Shown here: positions 16,631 to 25,308 of the stretch, one piece after another
Layout of the letters: the number at the start of each line of letters is the position of its first letter
Numbering within the stretch: position 1 is the first letter of the stretch
From: Streptomyces sp. DH12
GTDB taxonomy: Bacteria; Actinomycetota; Actinomycetes; Streptomycetales; Streptomycetaceae
DNA: 64,000 bases
NCBI RefSeq assembly: GCF_020873895.1
Contig: NZ_JAHWGT010000001.1
Span: forward strand, 1 to 64,000
Reading direction: 5' to 3'
Made by a program: the position numbers and the translations under genes
Notes under the pieces: model-generated
Seen by the model: the letters and a program-made list of their open reading frames with translations, nothing else
What the model was told of the DNA's origin: nothing
Databases searched by the model: none

Positions 16631-18982
16631 TCACGCGCGGCGCGTGGCGGCCGGGACGTGCGGGGCCGGCGCGGCGGCGTCCGGCGGGTCCGCCGCCCGT
16701 GACGCGCGCAGCAGGGCCCGTACCGGGGTGGCGGCCTTCAGCAGCATCTCCCGGTACTCCTCGGCGGGGTCGGAGTCGAGGACGATCGCCCCGCCCGCCC
16801 CCACGGTCCATTGGCCGCCCGAGCGGACGGCGGTGCGGATGACGATGTTCAGGTCGGCGCCGCCGGTCAGCCCGAGGTAGCCGATCGAGCCGGAGTACAG
16901 GCCGCGCGGCGCCCCCTCCAACCGGTCGATGATCTCCATGGTGCGCAGCTTGGGCGCCCCCGTCATCGACCCGCCGGGGAAGCAGGCGCGCACGCAGTCG
17001 ACCGCGCCGGTGCCGGGCCGCAGCGTGCCGCGCACGGTGGACACCAGCTGGTGGACGGTCGCGTACGTCTCCACGTGCATCAGGCGCGGGACGTGCACGC
17101 TGCCGACGCGGCACACCCGTCCCAGGTCGTTGCGGAGCAGGTCCACGATCATCAGGTTCTCGGCCCGCGTCTTCGGGTCGCGGGTCAGCGCCTCCCGCAG
17201 CCGGGCGTCCTGCGCCGGGTCGGCCCCGCGGGGCGCCGTGCCCTTGATGGGCTTGCTCTCCACCGCGCCGTCCGGGGCGATCCTCAGGAAGCGCTCGGGC
17301 GAGGAGCACGCGGCCTCGGTGTCGCCGAACCGCAGATAGGCCGCGTACGGCGCGGGGTTGAGCCGCCGCAGCACGGTGTGCACGGACAGCCCGTCCGCGT
17401 CGGCCGGCACCCGCACGGTGTCGGTGAGGCATATCTCGTAGCTCTCGCCCGCCCGCAGCTCCTCCCGGCACCGCCGGATGTCCGCGAGGTACCGCTCCTC
17501 CCCGCGCGCGGGCCGCACCACCGGGACGTCACCGCCGGCCGCCTCCGCCCGGCGGGGGCGCGGGGGCGGCACCGCCGCGACCCGGGCGCCCGTCCGCCGC
17601 AGCCACGCCTCGGCGCGCTCCGCGTCGGCCCGGTCGTCGCGGGCCAGGCACAGCAGGTACGTCTCGGCGCGCTCGTGGTCCACGGCGACGAGCCGGTCGG
17701 CGAAGATCCACGCCGCGTCGTCGCCGGTGGACGGCCGCGTCAGCGGGGATCCGCAGTCGGCGCGCAGCTCGTACCCGAACCAGCCGACGTACCCGCACGC
17801 GAAGTCGAAGGGGAGCGGGGGCGCGGTGATCCGGCGGCGGGCCAGCCGCTCCCGCAGATAGGCGAAGACGGTCCCCGGTACGGTCGTCGTGCCGCCGGCG
17901 CCGGTCACCTCCACGCGGCCGGACCCCGCGCGGTAGCGCACGGTCTCCGCGAGGGGGCCGCCGGCGTCACCCAGGAACGAGAAGCGCGCGAGGCCCGGTT
18001 CGACCCGCGAGCTGTCCAGCCAGAAGGCGTGCCGGGAGCGGGCGAAGAGGGCGCGGAAGACGGCCTCGGTGTCGGGGGCGCCCGGCAGCCTGCGCACGTG
18101 GAGCCGGTACGGGGGCCGATCCGTGCCCACCGTGGCCGCCCGCCCAGCGCCGTCCGGGCCCCCGGCGTCCACGCCCGTGCCCGCCGTGCCGTCCCGCCCG
18201 GTACCGCCCCACCCCGTGCCGTCCGGGCCCGTGCCGCCCCACCCCGTGCCGTCCCGGCCCGCGGCGTGCGGCCCCGTGCCGTCCCGGCTTCCGTCCCGCC
18301 CCGTGCCGCCGCCCGCGGCCGTGTGGCGGGTCCCGCTCGCGGTCGTGCCCCCGACTCCCGCCGGGGGCGCGGGGGCGCCGCCGCGCGCCGCGGGGGCCGG
18401 GCGGTGGGCGAGGGCCAGGCGGGCGAAGTTGGCGACGAGCCGCTCACCGTGCTCGGTGGCCACCGACTCCGGATGGAACTGCACGCCCCACCGCGGCAGC
18501 GTCCGGTGGCGCACGCCCATCACCACGCCGTCCTCGGCCCACGCCGTCGCCTCCAGCTCCGCCGGCAGCGGCTCCGACACCGCCAGCGAGTGGTAGCGCA
18601 CGCCGGTGAAGTCCTGCGGGATGCCGGCGAACAGCCCCTCGCCGCGGTGGCGGACGGTGCTGAGGTGGCCGTGCCGGGGCACCGGCGCCCGCCGCACCCG
18701 GGCACCGGCGGCCAGGGCTATCGCCTGGTGGCCCAGGCACACGCCGAGCACGGGCAGCGCCGAACGGGCGAGCAGCCGCGCGGCGAGGCCCAGGTCGCGG
18801 GCCCGCCCCGGGTGCCCGGGGCCGGGGGAGACCACCAGCGCGTCGAAGCCCTCCGGGTCGACGCGCCGCAGCGCCGGGTCGTCGTTGGCCAGCACCAGCG
18901 GCTCGGTGCCGGTCGTGCGGGCGATGAGCTGGAACAGGTTGTGGCTGTAGGAGTCGTGGTTGTCCACGAGCAGGGTGCGCAT
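16631..18982 (-). CDS. pabAB: Aminodeoxychorismate synthase, PabA-PabB fusion
   Basis: The protein has 783 aa and converts chorismate plus glutamine to 4-amino-4-deoxychorismate. The N-terminal glutaminase has its triad at Cys82 (GVCLGHQ), His170 and Glu172 (FHPES). A Gly/Thr/Asp-rich linker spans about residues 200-290. The C-terminal synthase has PIKGTAPRG; the Lys there is characteristic of PabB, whereas anthranilate synthases carry Ala. GGSMTGAPKLRTMEII and the metal-binding end (AGGAIVLDSDP) are intact. Such fusions occur in Streptomyces clusters that need p-aminobenzoate or p-aminophenylalanine. No separate lyase (PabC) is seen, so the housekeeping one may be used. Confidence 0.92.
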   Translation of the reverse strand: MRTLLVDNHDSYSHNLFQLIARTTGTEPLVLANDDPALRRVDPEGFDALVVSPGPGHPGRARDLGLAARLLARSALPVLGVCLGHQAIALAAGARVRRAPVPRHGHLSTVRHRGEGLFAGIPQDFTGVRYHSLAVSEPLPAELEATAWAEDGVVMGVRHRTLPRWGVQFHPESVATEHGERLVANFARLALAHRPAPAARGGAPAPPAGVGGTTASGTRHTAAGGGTGRDGSRDGTGPHAAGRDGTGWGGTGPDGTGWGGTGRDGTAGTGVDAGGPDGAGRAATVGTDRPPYRLHVRRLPGAPDTEAVFRALFARSRHAFWLDSSRVEPGLARFSFLGDAGGPLAETVRYRAGSGRVEVTGAGGTTTVPGTVFAYLRERLARRRITAPPLPFDFACGYVGWFGYELRADCGSPLTRPSTGDDAAWIFADRLVAVDHERAETYLLCLARDDRADAERAEAWLRRTGARVAAVPPPRPRRAEAAGGDVPVVRPARGEERYLADIRRCREELRAGESYEICLTDTVRVPADADGLSVHTVLRRLNPAPYAAYLRFGDTEAACSSPERFLRIAPDGAVESKPIKGTAPRGADPAQDARLREALTRDPKTRAENLMIVDLLRNDLGRVCRVGSVHVPRLMHVETYATVHQLVSTVRGTLRPGTGAVDCVRACFPGGSMTGAPKLRTMEIIDRLEGAPRGLYSGSIGYLGLTGGADLNIVIRTAVRSGGQWTVGAGGAIVLDSDPAEEYREMLLKAATPVRALLRASRAADPPDAAAPAPHVPAATRRA
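18202..18261. repeat. Two 30-bp tandem repeats in the PabA-PabB linker
   Basis: Units 18202-18231 and 18232-18261 differ at two positions and encode a 10-residue repeat of the type G(R/P)DGTGWGGT in the inter-domain linker. Further degenerate copies flank them. Confidence 0.8.
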
Positions 18983-19033
18983 GGGGGGCTCCAGGACGGG
19001 GCGTCGGACGGGGCTGCCGGAGGGGGAGGGGGG

Positions 19034-19771
19034 TCAGTGGCCCATCGCCAGCCCCCCGTCGGCCGGGACGACGGCGCCGGTGACGTACCCCGCGCCCTCG
19101 GACGCGAGGAAGGCGATCAGCGCGGCGACCTCCTCCGGGCGCCCCGCCCGGCCGAGCGGGGTACCGGCGAGGATCGCCTCGCGGCGGCGCGGCGGCAGGT
19201 CGGAGGTGAGCGCCGTGTCGACGAACCCGGGCAACACGACGTTGCACGTCACCCCGCGCGGGCCGAACTCCCGCGCCGCGCTGCGGGCCAGACCGGTCAG
19301 ACCGGCTTTCGACGCCGCGTAGGCGACCTGCCCCGCCGTGCCGAGGACCGCCGCGACGGACGAGACGAGGACGAGCCGCCCCCACCCGCGCGCCGTCATC
19401 GAGGGCGCCGCCCGCCGCACGACGCGCCAGGAGCCGGTGAGGTTGGCGTCGACGACCTCCCGGAACGACGCCTCGCCGGTGCGGTGCAGCAGCCCGTCCC
19501 GGCGGACGCCGACGCCCGCGACGACGATCTCCACCGGGCCCTGCCGTGCCTCGGCGGCGGCGAACGCGGCGTCCACCTGTCCGCCGTCGGTCACGTCGCA
19601 GCGCACCGCGGGGAACCCGCCCGGCCCCGGTCCGTCCGCCGGCACGCCCCGGGCGGCGACGGTCACCCGGTGGCCGCGGGCCGCCAGGGCGTGCGCGGTC
19701 GCCAGGCCGATGCCGCGGCTGCCGCCGAACACCAGGGCCGAGCGGCCCGCGGTCACGTCCCGGTCGGTCAC
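19034..19771 (-). CDS. FabG-like ketoreductase (SDR family)
   Basis: The protein has 245 aa. The NADP-binding motif is GGSRGIG, and the catalytic set is Ser in LVSSVAA, with Tyr and Lys in YAASKAG. The GTG start overlaps the stop of the malonyltransferase by four bases. It most likely reduces a beta-ketoacyl group on one of the local carrier proteins. No matching dehydratase or enoyl reductase is seen, so the beta-hydroxy stage may be the end point. Confidence 0.88.
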   Translation of the reverse strand: MTDRDVTAGRSALVFGGSRGIGLATAHALAARGHRVTVAARGVPADGPGPGGFPAVRCDVTDGGQVDAAFAAAEARQGPVEIVVAGVGVRRDGLLHRTGEASFREVVDANLTGSWRVVRRAAPSMTARGWGRLVLVSSVAAVLGTAGQVAYAASKAGLTGLARSAAREFGPRGVTCNVVLPGFVDTALTSDLPPRRREAILAGTPLGRAGRPEEVAALIAFLASEGAGYVTGAVVPADGGLAMGH

Positions 19772-20751
19772 GGCGAGGGCACCGCCTTCTCCAGCGGGCG
19801 CAGGGCGTTCAGCGCGACGGCCTCCAGTTCGGGGTGGAGCGCGGCGGCGCGGGCCAGGACCTGGCCCGGCCCGGTGTCGAGCACGGTGGTCACCCCCGCC
19901 GCGACGAGGGTCCGCATGGCGTCGGTCCAGCGGACCGGCACGGACAGCTGCTCCAGCAGGTCCGCGCGGATCTCGCCGGTGTCGCGGGTCGCCCGGCCCG
20001 TGCTGTTGAGCAGGACGGGGACGGCCGGCCGCGCCAGGGGCACGGCGGCCAGCCGCGGCGCCAGCGCCCGCTGGACGGGCTCCATCAGCGGCGAGTGCGA
20101 GGCGACGCCCGCCGCCAGTTCCCGCACCCGCACCCCGTCGTCACCCGCGCCCTCCTCGGCGGCGCGGGCCCCGACCCAGCGCACGGCGGCCGCGTCACCG
20201 GACACCACCGTCTGCCGGGGGCCGTTGAAGCACGCCGGCACCACCACGCCCAGCCCCTCCGGGCAGGCGTCGCACCACGCGGCGACCCGCTCCGGCGGCA
20301 CCCCGCCCACCGAGGCCATGAGGGCCGGCCGCGACCTGGTCTGCTCGCCCATCAGCCGGGCCCGCCGCGCCACCAGGCGCAGCGCGTCGTCGCGGTCGAG
20401 GCAGCCCGCCTCGACGAGCGCCCCGAAGTGCCCGAGGCTGTGGCCGCCGACGAAGGCGGGCGGCGCCCACCGGTGACCCAGGTGCGCCCGCAGCGCCGCC
20501 GCCGCGGCGAGCCCGGTCGCCACGATCGCCGGGTGGGAGACCTCGGCGGCGGCGAGCTCCGCCGGCTTCCCCTCCCGGCACAGCCGCTCCAGGTCGAGCC
20601 CGGCTGCCTCCCCCGCCCTCTGCAGCACCTCCCGGGCGACCGGGAAGGAGCGGCACAGGCGGTGCGCCATCGCGGGCAGCTGCGAACCGGCGCCCGGCAG
20701 GAGCAGCGCGTACCGGCCGCGGGAGACGGCGTCGGCCACGGTCGTCGTCAC
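19768..20751 (-). CDS. Malonyl-CoA:ACP acyltransferase (FabD-like)
   Basis: The protein has 327 aa. The active-site Ser is in GHSLG, with the later His in ASHSPLMEP, and DTGPGQVL lies near the end. The usual N-terminal PGQGSQ is PGAGSQ here. The GTG start overlaps the AMP-ligase stop (GTGA). Having its own copy suggests that the cluster's carrier proteins receive malonate extender units. Confidence 0.85.
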   Translation of the reverse strand: MTTTVADAVSRGRYALLLPGAGSQLPAMAHRLCRSFPVAREVLQRAGEAAGLDLERLCREGKPAELAAAEVSHPAIVATGLAAAAALRAHLGHRWAPPAFVGGHSLGHFGALVEAGCLDRDDALRLVARRARLMGEQTRSRPALMASVGGVPPERVAAWCDACPEGLGVVVPACFNGPRQTVVSGDAAAVRWVGARAAEEGAGDDGVRVRELAAGVASHSPLMEPVQRALAPRLAAVPLARPAVPVLLNSTGRATRDTGEIRADLLEQLSVPVRWTDAMRTLVAAGVTTVLDTGPGQVLARAAALHPELEAVALNALRPLEKAVPSP

Positions 20752-22274
20752 GCCCCGTCCTCCGCTCCCCGGCCCGCGCCGGCCTCCCGCCACAGCCGTG
20801 CCGCGTGCACCTTGCCCGTACCGGTGCGGGGCAGTTCGTCCCGCAGGTGGAAGCGGGTGGGCACCTTGTACGAGGACAGGGCGCGCGCCAGGTGCCGGCG
20901 CACCACCGCCTCGGTCACCCCCGGGTCGACGGCGACGAACGCCGCGAAGCGGTCGCCGTGCCCGGGGCTGCCCTCCGGCGGCGCCGACACCCAGCAGTCG
21001 CGCACGCCCGGCACCCCGCGCACGGCCGCCTCCACCTCGTCCGGGTCGACCTTGCGGCCCGCCACGGATATCCGCCGCGTCGTGCGCCCCTCGACGACGA
21101 CGTGGCCGGGGGAGGGGAGGCGCCCGCTGTCACCGGTGCGGAACCAGCCGTCGACGTGCGACGCCGCGGCGAGCTCCGGCAGGCCGAGGTAGGTGACGGG
21201 CCCGGAGCCCGCCTGGCGCAGGTACAGCTCGCCGCGCGCCTCCGGGTCCGGCGCCGCGACCCACGTGCCGTCAGGGGCGCGCAGCCGCGCCGTGACGCCG
21301 GGCACGAGGCGCAGCGGACCGCCCGGCGTGCCGGTCGCGTACGCGATCTGCCCGAACTCCGTCGAGCCGTACTGGTCGCGCAGCGCCACCCCCGTGGCGG
21401 CGCGCCAGGCGGCGGCAGTCGCGGCGGGCAGCGGCTCGCCGGCGCTGACGCAGACCCGCGGCGCGGACGGCGCGAGCGGTTCCCCGCCGTCGAGGAGGGC
21501 CCGGTACAGGAACGGCACGCTCTGCACGACGGTGGCGCGGCTGTCGCGCAGGGCGCGCGCGAGGGCCGCCGGCGCCGCCGGGTGCGGCGCGAGGACGAGG
21601 GTGGCGCCGGTGAGCAGCGACGGCAGCAGGGCCACCCCGAACGCGTACGCGTGGTGCAGGGGCGTGGTGCACAGGATCCGGTCGTCGCCGCGGTAGCCGG
21701 CGAGGGAGGCGAAGGCGGCGGAGTTCGCGAGGGCCACCCCCCAGTGCTTGCGCACCACCTTGGGCCGCCCGCCCGTCCCCGAGGTCACCAGCGCCAGGTA
21801 CGGGGCCGGCGCGGGACCTCCGGTCGAGCCCGGGCCCCCGGCCGGAGCCGCGTCCTCGGCGCGCCCGGCGTCCTCGGCCGCAGCCGCGCCCCCGGCGTGC
21901 CCGGCGTCCTCGGCGCGGCCCGCCTCCCCGGCGGCCACCGGGGTGTGCCACCCCGTCAGCCCGGCCAGGGCCGCCACCTGGCCGCGCTCGGCGTCCGTCG
22001 CCCGCGCGTCGTACAGGACGACCTCGCGCCCCTCCGCGGCCGCCGCGAGCAGCGTCACGAGCGTGTCGGGGTCGTTGCGCGCGAGGACACCCGTCCGGCT
22101 CCCCGGCGCCTGCCCGTCCTCGCGCACGCGGGCCCGGGCCCGCGTGACGCGCGCGGCCAGCCCGGCCCAGGTGAGGACGGTGCCCCGGTGCTCCACCGCG
22201 GCCCGCCGCGGGGTGGCGGCGGCGCGGACGGCCAGCAGGGCCGCCGGCGCGGCGGTCGCCGTCGTCGCGGTCAC
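20748..22274 (-). CDS. AMP-dependent acyl/aryl-acid ligase
   Basis: The protein has 508 aa. The ANL motifs are present: LVTSGTGGRPKVV, YGSTEFGQI, GWFRTGDSGRL and the C-terminal catalytic Lys in GTGKVHAARL. An Ala/Gly/Glu-rich insert lies just before the first motif. The GTG start overlaps the previous gene's stop. With PabAB, two carrier proteins and a PPTase nearby, it probably adenylates an aryl acid such as p-aminobenzoate and loads a carrier protein. The substrate is inferred, not read. Confidence 0.85.
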   Translation of the reverse strand: MTATTATAAPAALLAVRAAATPRRAAVEHRGTVLTWAGLAARVTRARARVREDGQAPGSRTGVLARNDPDTLVTLLAAAAEGREVVLYDARATDAERGQVAALAGLTGWHTPVAAGEAGRAEDAGHAGGAAAAEDAGRAEDAAPAGGPGSTGGPAPAPYLALVTSGTGGRPKVVRKHWGVALANSAAFASLAGYRGDDRILCTTPLHHAYAFGVALLPSLLTGATLVLAPHPAAPAALARALRDSRATVVQSVPFLYRALLDGGEPLAPSAPRVCVSAGEPLPAATAAAWRAATGVALRDQYGSTEFGQIAYATGTPGGPLRLVPGVTARLRAPDGTWVAAPDPEARGELYLRQAGSGPVTYLGLPELAAASHVDGWFRTGDSGRLPSPGHVVVEGRTTRRISVAGRKVDPDEVEAAVRGVPGVRDCWVSAPPEGSPGHGDRFAAFVAVDPGVTEAVVRRHLARALSSYKVPTRFHLRDELPRTGTGKVHAARLWREAGAGRGAEDGA

Positions 22275-23029
22275 GCGGTGCCTCCCGGGCCGCCGGGGCG
22301 GAGCACGAGCCGGGAGCCGCCGCCGTGGAGTTCGGCGGGGCCGACCGGGCGGCGGGCGTGCCAGTCGGCGAGCACGGCGAGCGCGCGGCTCGGGTCCGTG
22401 TCCTCGCCGCCGGTCGGCCCCACGGCCTCCCGGACGGCGGGGTGGCCGCCGCCCGGCCGCCAGTCGGTGACGCCGCCCCAGCCGCCGGCGCCGTCGAGCA
22501 CCACGGCGGCGGTGCGCAGCGGTACCGGACCGGTGTCGTACGGCGTCGCCGGCGGCGGCCAGTGCGCCGCGGCCACCAGCACCCGCCGCAGCCGGCCCGA
22601 GGCGACCATCGAGGCGGCGTACCCGAGGGCGTCGACCCCGCTGGACGGCCCGGTCAGCGTGACGGCGGTGCCGTCCAAGCCCAGGTCGATGCAGAGCCGC
22701 CCGGTGAGCGAGTGCGCCGAGTAGTGCAGGAAGCACTCGGGGGCCAGCCAGCGCGGCCCCGCCGTGTCCAGGACCTCGGCGATGTACGCGGAGGTGACGG
22801 CGGTGGCCCGGTGCGAGGCGGTGACGCAGCCGAGTCCGCGCGCCTCCTCGGCGCCGATCCCCGCGCCTGCCAGCGCCTCCCGCGCGGCGGCGAGGAGTTC
22901 GGGGCCCAGGACGTCCCGGACGGCGAGCGGCGTCCTCGGCAGTTCGGCGGTGTCCCGGGGGACACGGGGCACCTCGCGCTCCACCCGGCGCACGGCGGTC
23001 GCGGCGATCCGCGCGGTGTCACGCGTCAC
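22271..23029 (-). CDS. Short ketosynthase-like protein without the catalytic cysteine
   Basis: The protein has 252 aa, well under the 400 or so of a ketosynthase. It matches the N-terminal half of a thiolase fold: TVTLTG-type strand, then TGPSSGVDALGYAASMV where active enzymes read TACSSG; Pro128 sits at the Cys position. The second half with the two catalytic His residues is missing. It overlaps the upstream ketosynthase by 11 bases. It may be a chain-length-factor-like partner of that protein, a decayed ketosynthase, or a scaffold. Confidence 0.7.
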   Translation of the reverse strand: MTRDTARIAATAVRRVEREVPRVPRDTAELPRTPLAVRDVLGPELLAAAREALAGAGIGAEEARGLGCVTASHRATAVTSAYIAEVLDTAGPRWLAPECFLHYSAHSLTGRLCIDLGLDGTAVTLTGPSSGVDALGYAASMVASGRLRRVLVAAAHWPPPATPYDTGPVPLRTAAVVLDGAGGWGGVTDWRPGGGHPAVREAVGPTGGEDTDPSRALAVLADWHARRPVGPAELHGGGSRLVLRPGGPGGTA

Positions 23030-24185
23030 GGCCGAACACCACCGCCACGTTGGAACCGCCCAGGCCGCACGAGAGGGTCAGCGCCGCCGACGGCGGCCGG
23101 TCGGGCTGCTTGCCGCCGAAGTCGAGGTGGTCCCAGCGCGGGTCGCGCTCCGCCGGCCCGAGGGTCGCCAGCACCTCGCCGCGGTGCAGGGTCAGTACGG
23201 TCACGATCGCCTCCACGGTGCCGGCGGCGCCCTGGCAGTGGCCGAGCGCCGCCTTGCTGCTGACGACGGGTACGAAGGGCAGGCGCTCGCCCAGCACCTC
23301 TCCCAGGGCCTCCAGTTCCGCGGCGTCCCCGTGGCGGGTGCCGGCGGCGTGCGCGTTGACGTAACCGATCTCCGCCGGGTCGGTGCCCGCGTCGGCCAGG
23401 GCCCGGCGCACCGCCTTGGCGACGCCCTCCGGGTCGGGCCGGGCGGCCTGGCTCGCCTCGTTGCTGCTGCCCCAGCCGCGCAGGTGGGCGAGCGGCGCGT
23501 CCGCGGCGCGCTCCAGGACGAGCGCGGCGGCGCACTCGGAGATGCGGATGCCCGAGCGGCGCGCCGCGAAGGGGCGGCACCCCGCGGGGCTGAGCGTGCG
23601 CAGCGACGCCAGCCCCTGGAAGGCCGTCTCCGTGACGGTGTCCACGCCGCACACCACCACCCGGTCGGCGACGCCGTCGCGCAGGAGGTCCGCGCCGACG
23701 CCGAGCGCGGTGGCGCCCGCCGCGCTGGCGTTGCCGACCTGCACCACCGGCCCGTCCCAGACGGGAGGGGCGTAGGGCTCCCAGGCGGCCCCCGGCACCG
23801 TCGTGCGCCCCTCCCGCCAGGCCCGCCAGTCGGCGGCGGACGGGAACCCGCCGTTGTCGGTGGTGCCCAGCACCAGGGCCGTGCGCACCGCCGGGTCGCG
23901 GACCGCCGTCCCGGTGCGGCGCGCCGCGTCGGCCACGGCGTCGCCGGTCGCCCGGTGCAGCAGGCAGGGCAGGCGGGCCGGATGCCCCGGCGGTGGCGCG
24001 CCGGGCCCGGTGGCCTCCTCGGGGACGAAGCCGGCGAGGTGCGCGCCGGTCCGCGAGACGTCGAAGTGCTCCACGGGCCGGAAGGCGGCGCCGCCGCCCG
24101 CGCACGCCCGCCACAGGGCGTCGGCGCCCGCGCCACCGGGCGAGAGGACCCCGACACCGGTCACGGCGACGGCGGGGCCGCTCAC
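23019..24185 (-). CDS. FabF-type ketosynthase with Ser in place of the active-site Cys
   Basis: The protein has 388 aa. Aligning by eye to FabF, the nucleophile position in (T)ACTSG reads ASAAG, so Cys becomes Ser154. The two histidines are kept (NAHAAGT His279; ALGHCQGAAG His316 with Lys311). GTG start 24185 overlaps the carrier-protein stop. A Ser here would weaken thioester exchange but leave decarboxylation or direct acyl transfer possible. With its short partner it forms a ketosynthase pair in which neither member has the usual Cys. Confidence 0.85.
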   Translation of the reverse strand: MSGPAVAVTGVGVLSPGGAGADALWRACAGGGAAFRPVEHFDVSRTGAHLAGFVPEEATGPGAPPPGHPARLPCLLHRATGDAVADAARRTGTAVRDPAVRTALVLGTTDNGGFPSAADWRAWREGRTTVPGAAWEPYAPPVWDGPVVQVGNASAAGATALGVGADLLRDGVADRVVVCGVDTVTETAFQGLASLRTLSPAGCRPFAARRSGIRISECAAALVLERAADAPLAHLRGWGSSNEASQAARPDPEGVAKAVRRALADAGTDPAEIGYVNAHAAGTRHGDAAELEALGEVLGERLPFVPVVSSKAALGHCQGAAGTVEAIVTVLTLHRGEVLATLGPAERDPRWDHLDFGGKQPDRPPSAALTLSCGLGGSNVAVVFGRDA

Positions 24186-24475
24186 CGCGCCTCCCCGGGC
24201 AGCGAGCCGTGCGCCGACAGGTGTCGGACGAGGGCGCCGACGGACTCGGCGACGTCCCACAGCTCGCCGTCGGCGATGCGCTCGACGGCGCAGTCGCGTT
24301 CCAGCGCGGCCAGCACCGTCACGACGTCCAGCGAGTCGACACCGAGATCGGTGAACCTCTCCTCCCGCGCGATGCCCCGGGCCAGGTCGGTGCCGACCCG
24401 CTCGGCCAGCCGCTCGCGCACCAGCTCCTCCAGTGCCTCGGCGGGCGCCGCCGGGCCGTCGTCGGTGTGCCGCAT
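24182..24475 (-). CDS. Acyl carrier protein 1
   Basis: The protein has 97 aa with the attachment Ser in FTDLGVDSLDVVTVL. ATG 24475 follows GAGGGGAGAGGG. It sits directly upstream of the ketosynthase with a four-base overlap, so it is the probable carrier for ketosynthase-bound chemistry. Confidence 0.9.
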   Translation of the reverse strand: MRHTDDGPAAPAEALEELVRERLAERVGTDLARGIAREERFTDLGVDSLDVVTVLAALERDCAVERIADGELWDVAESVGALVRHLSAHGSLPGEAR

Positions 24476-24534
24476 CCCTCTCCCCTCGGGTCTGCCCGCG
24501 TCCGCCGATGACGGGCGGGCGGCGGGCGGGTGCC

Positions 24535-25308
24535 TCAGCCGGCCGGCGGGCCGGCCGTCAGATCCGTGCGCGGGTGCGTGCGCACCCGGGTGCCGTGCCG
24601 GGCCGTCACGGCGGCGGCGTAGCCGGGCGCGCGGGCCGGTACCGCCCGTACCGACCAGCCCGCCAGGCGGTCCGGCGCGGCCACCGCCACGCGGCCCCCG
24701 GTGTCGACCGTCGCGTCGACGCGGGCCAGGGCGCGGCCCAGGGCGGTGCCGGTCGCCTTGGCGTAGGACTCGGCGCCCGTCCAGGCCCGCAGCAGGGCGG
24801 CCCGCCGGGCCGGGGCGGGCAGCCGGGCGAGCCGGTCCCGCTGGTCCGGGCGGAACAGCCGCGGCGCCAGCTCCTCGATGTGCTCGGCGCGTTCGGCGGT
24901 CTCCACGTCGACGCCGACCGGCCCGGCCCGGTGTCCGACGGCGACGGCGACGAGCGACCCCGAGTGCGCGACCGACAGGGCCCACCCGGCGTCACCCGCC
25001 GCGCCGCCGTACCCGTCACGGTCGCCACCGCCGTGGTGCGCGGTGAGCCGGACCGGGCCGTGGCCGGCCCCGCCGCACCCCGGGCAGCGCGCGGTGAGGG
25101 ACACCCGCCCCGGCGGCACGCCCAGCCGGTCCGCGAGCACCGAGCGCAGCAGTCCGCGGGCCACGGTGAACCGCGCGGCGGCCGGGGCCGGCAGCCGGGC
25201 GGCCCGGTCCCGTTCGGCGGCGTCCAGGAGCCCGGCGCAGCGGTGGACGGCCGCGGCACTCACCAGGGCCTGGTGCACGTCGACGCCGGGGCGGGCCGCG
25301 GGCGTCAC
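24535..25308 (-). CDS. 4'-phosphopantetheinyl transferase (Sfp-like)
   Basis: The protein has 257 aa. The magnesium-binding motif GVDVET and the later WTGAESYAKATG (matching W-x-x-KE-x-x-x-K of the family, with the first Lys changed to Gly) are in the right order. It converts apo carrier proteins to the active form using CoA, presumably for the two carriers here. The GTG start overlaps the kinase stop. Confidence 0.85.
   Translation of the reverse strand: MTPAARPGVDVHQALVSAAAVHRCAGLLDAAERDRAARLPAPAAARFTVARGLLRSVLADRLGVPPGRVSLTARCPGCGGAGHGPVRLTAHHGGGDRDGYGGAAGDAGWALSVAHSGSLVAVAVGHRAGPVGVDVETAERAEHIEELAPRLFRPDQRDRLARLPAPARRAALLRAWTGAESYAKATGTALGRALARVDATVDTGGRVAVAAPDRLAGWSVRAVPARAPGYAAAVTARHGTRVRTHPRTDLTAGPPAG

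Noticed and set aside
16811-20476. 1221-residue plus-strand frame opposite pabAB, the ketoreductase and the malonyltransferase
   Set aside because: It is antisense to genes with complete catalytic motifs and has no recognisable domain.
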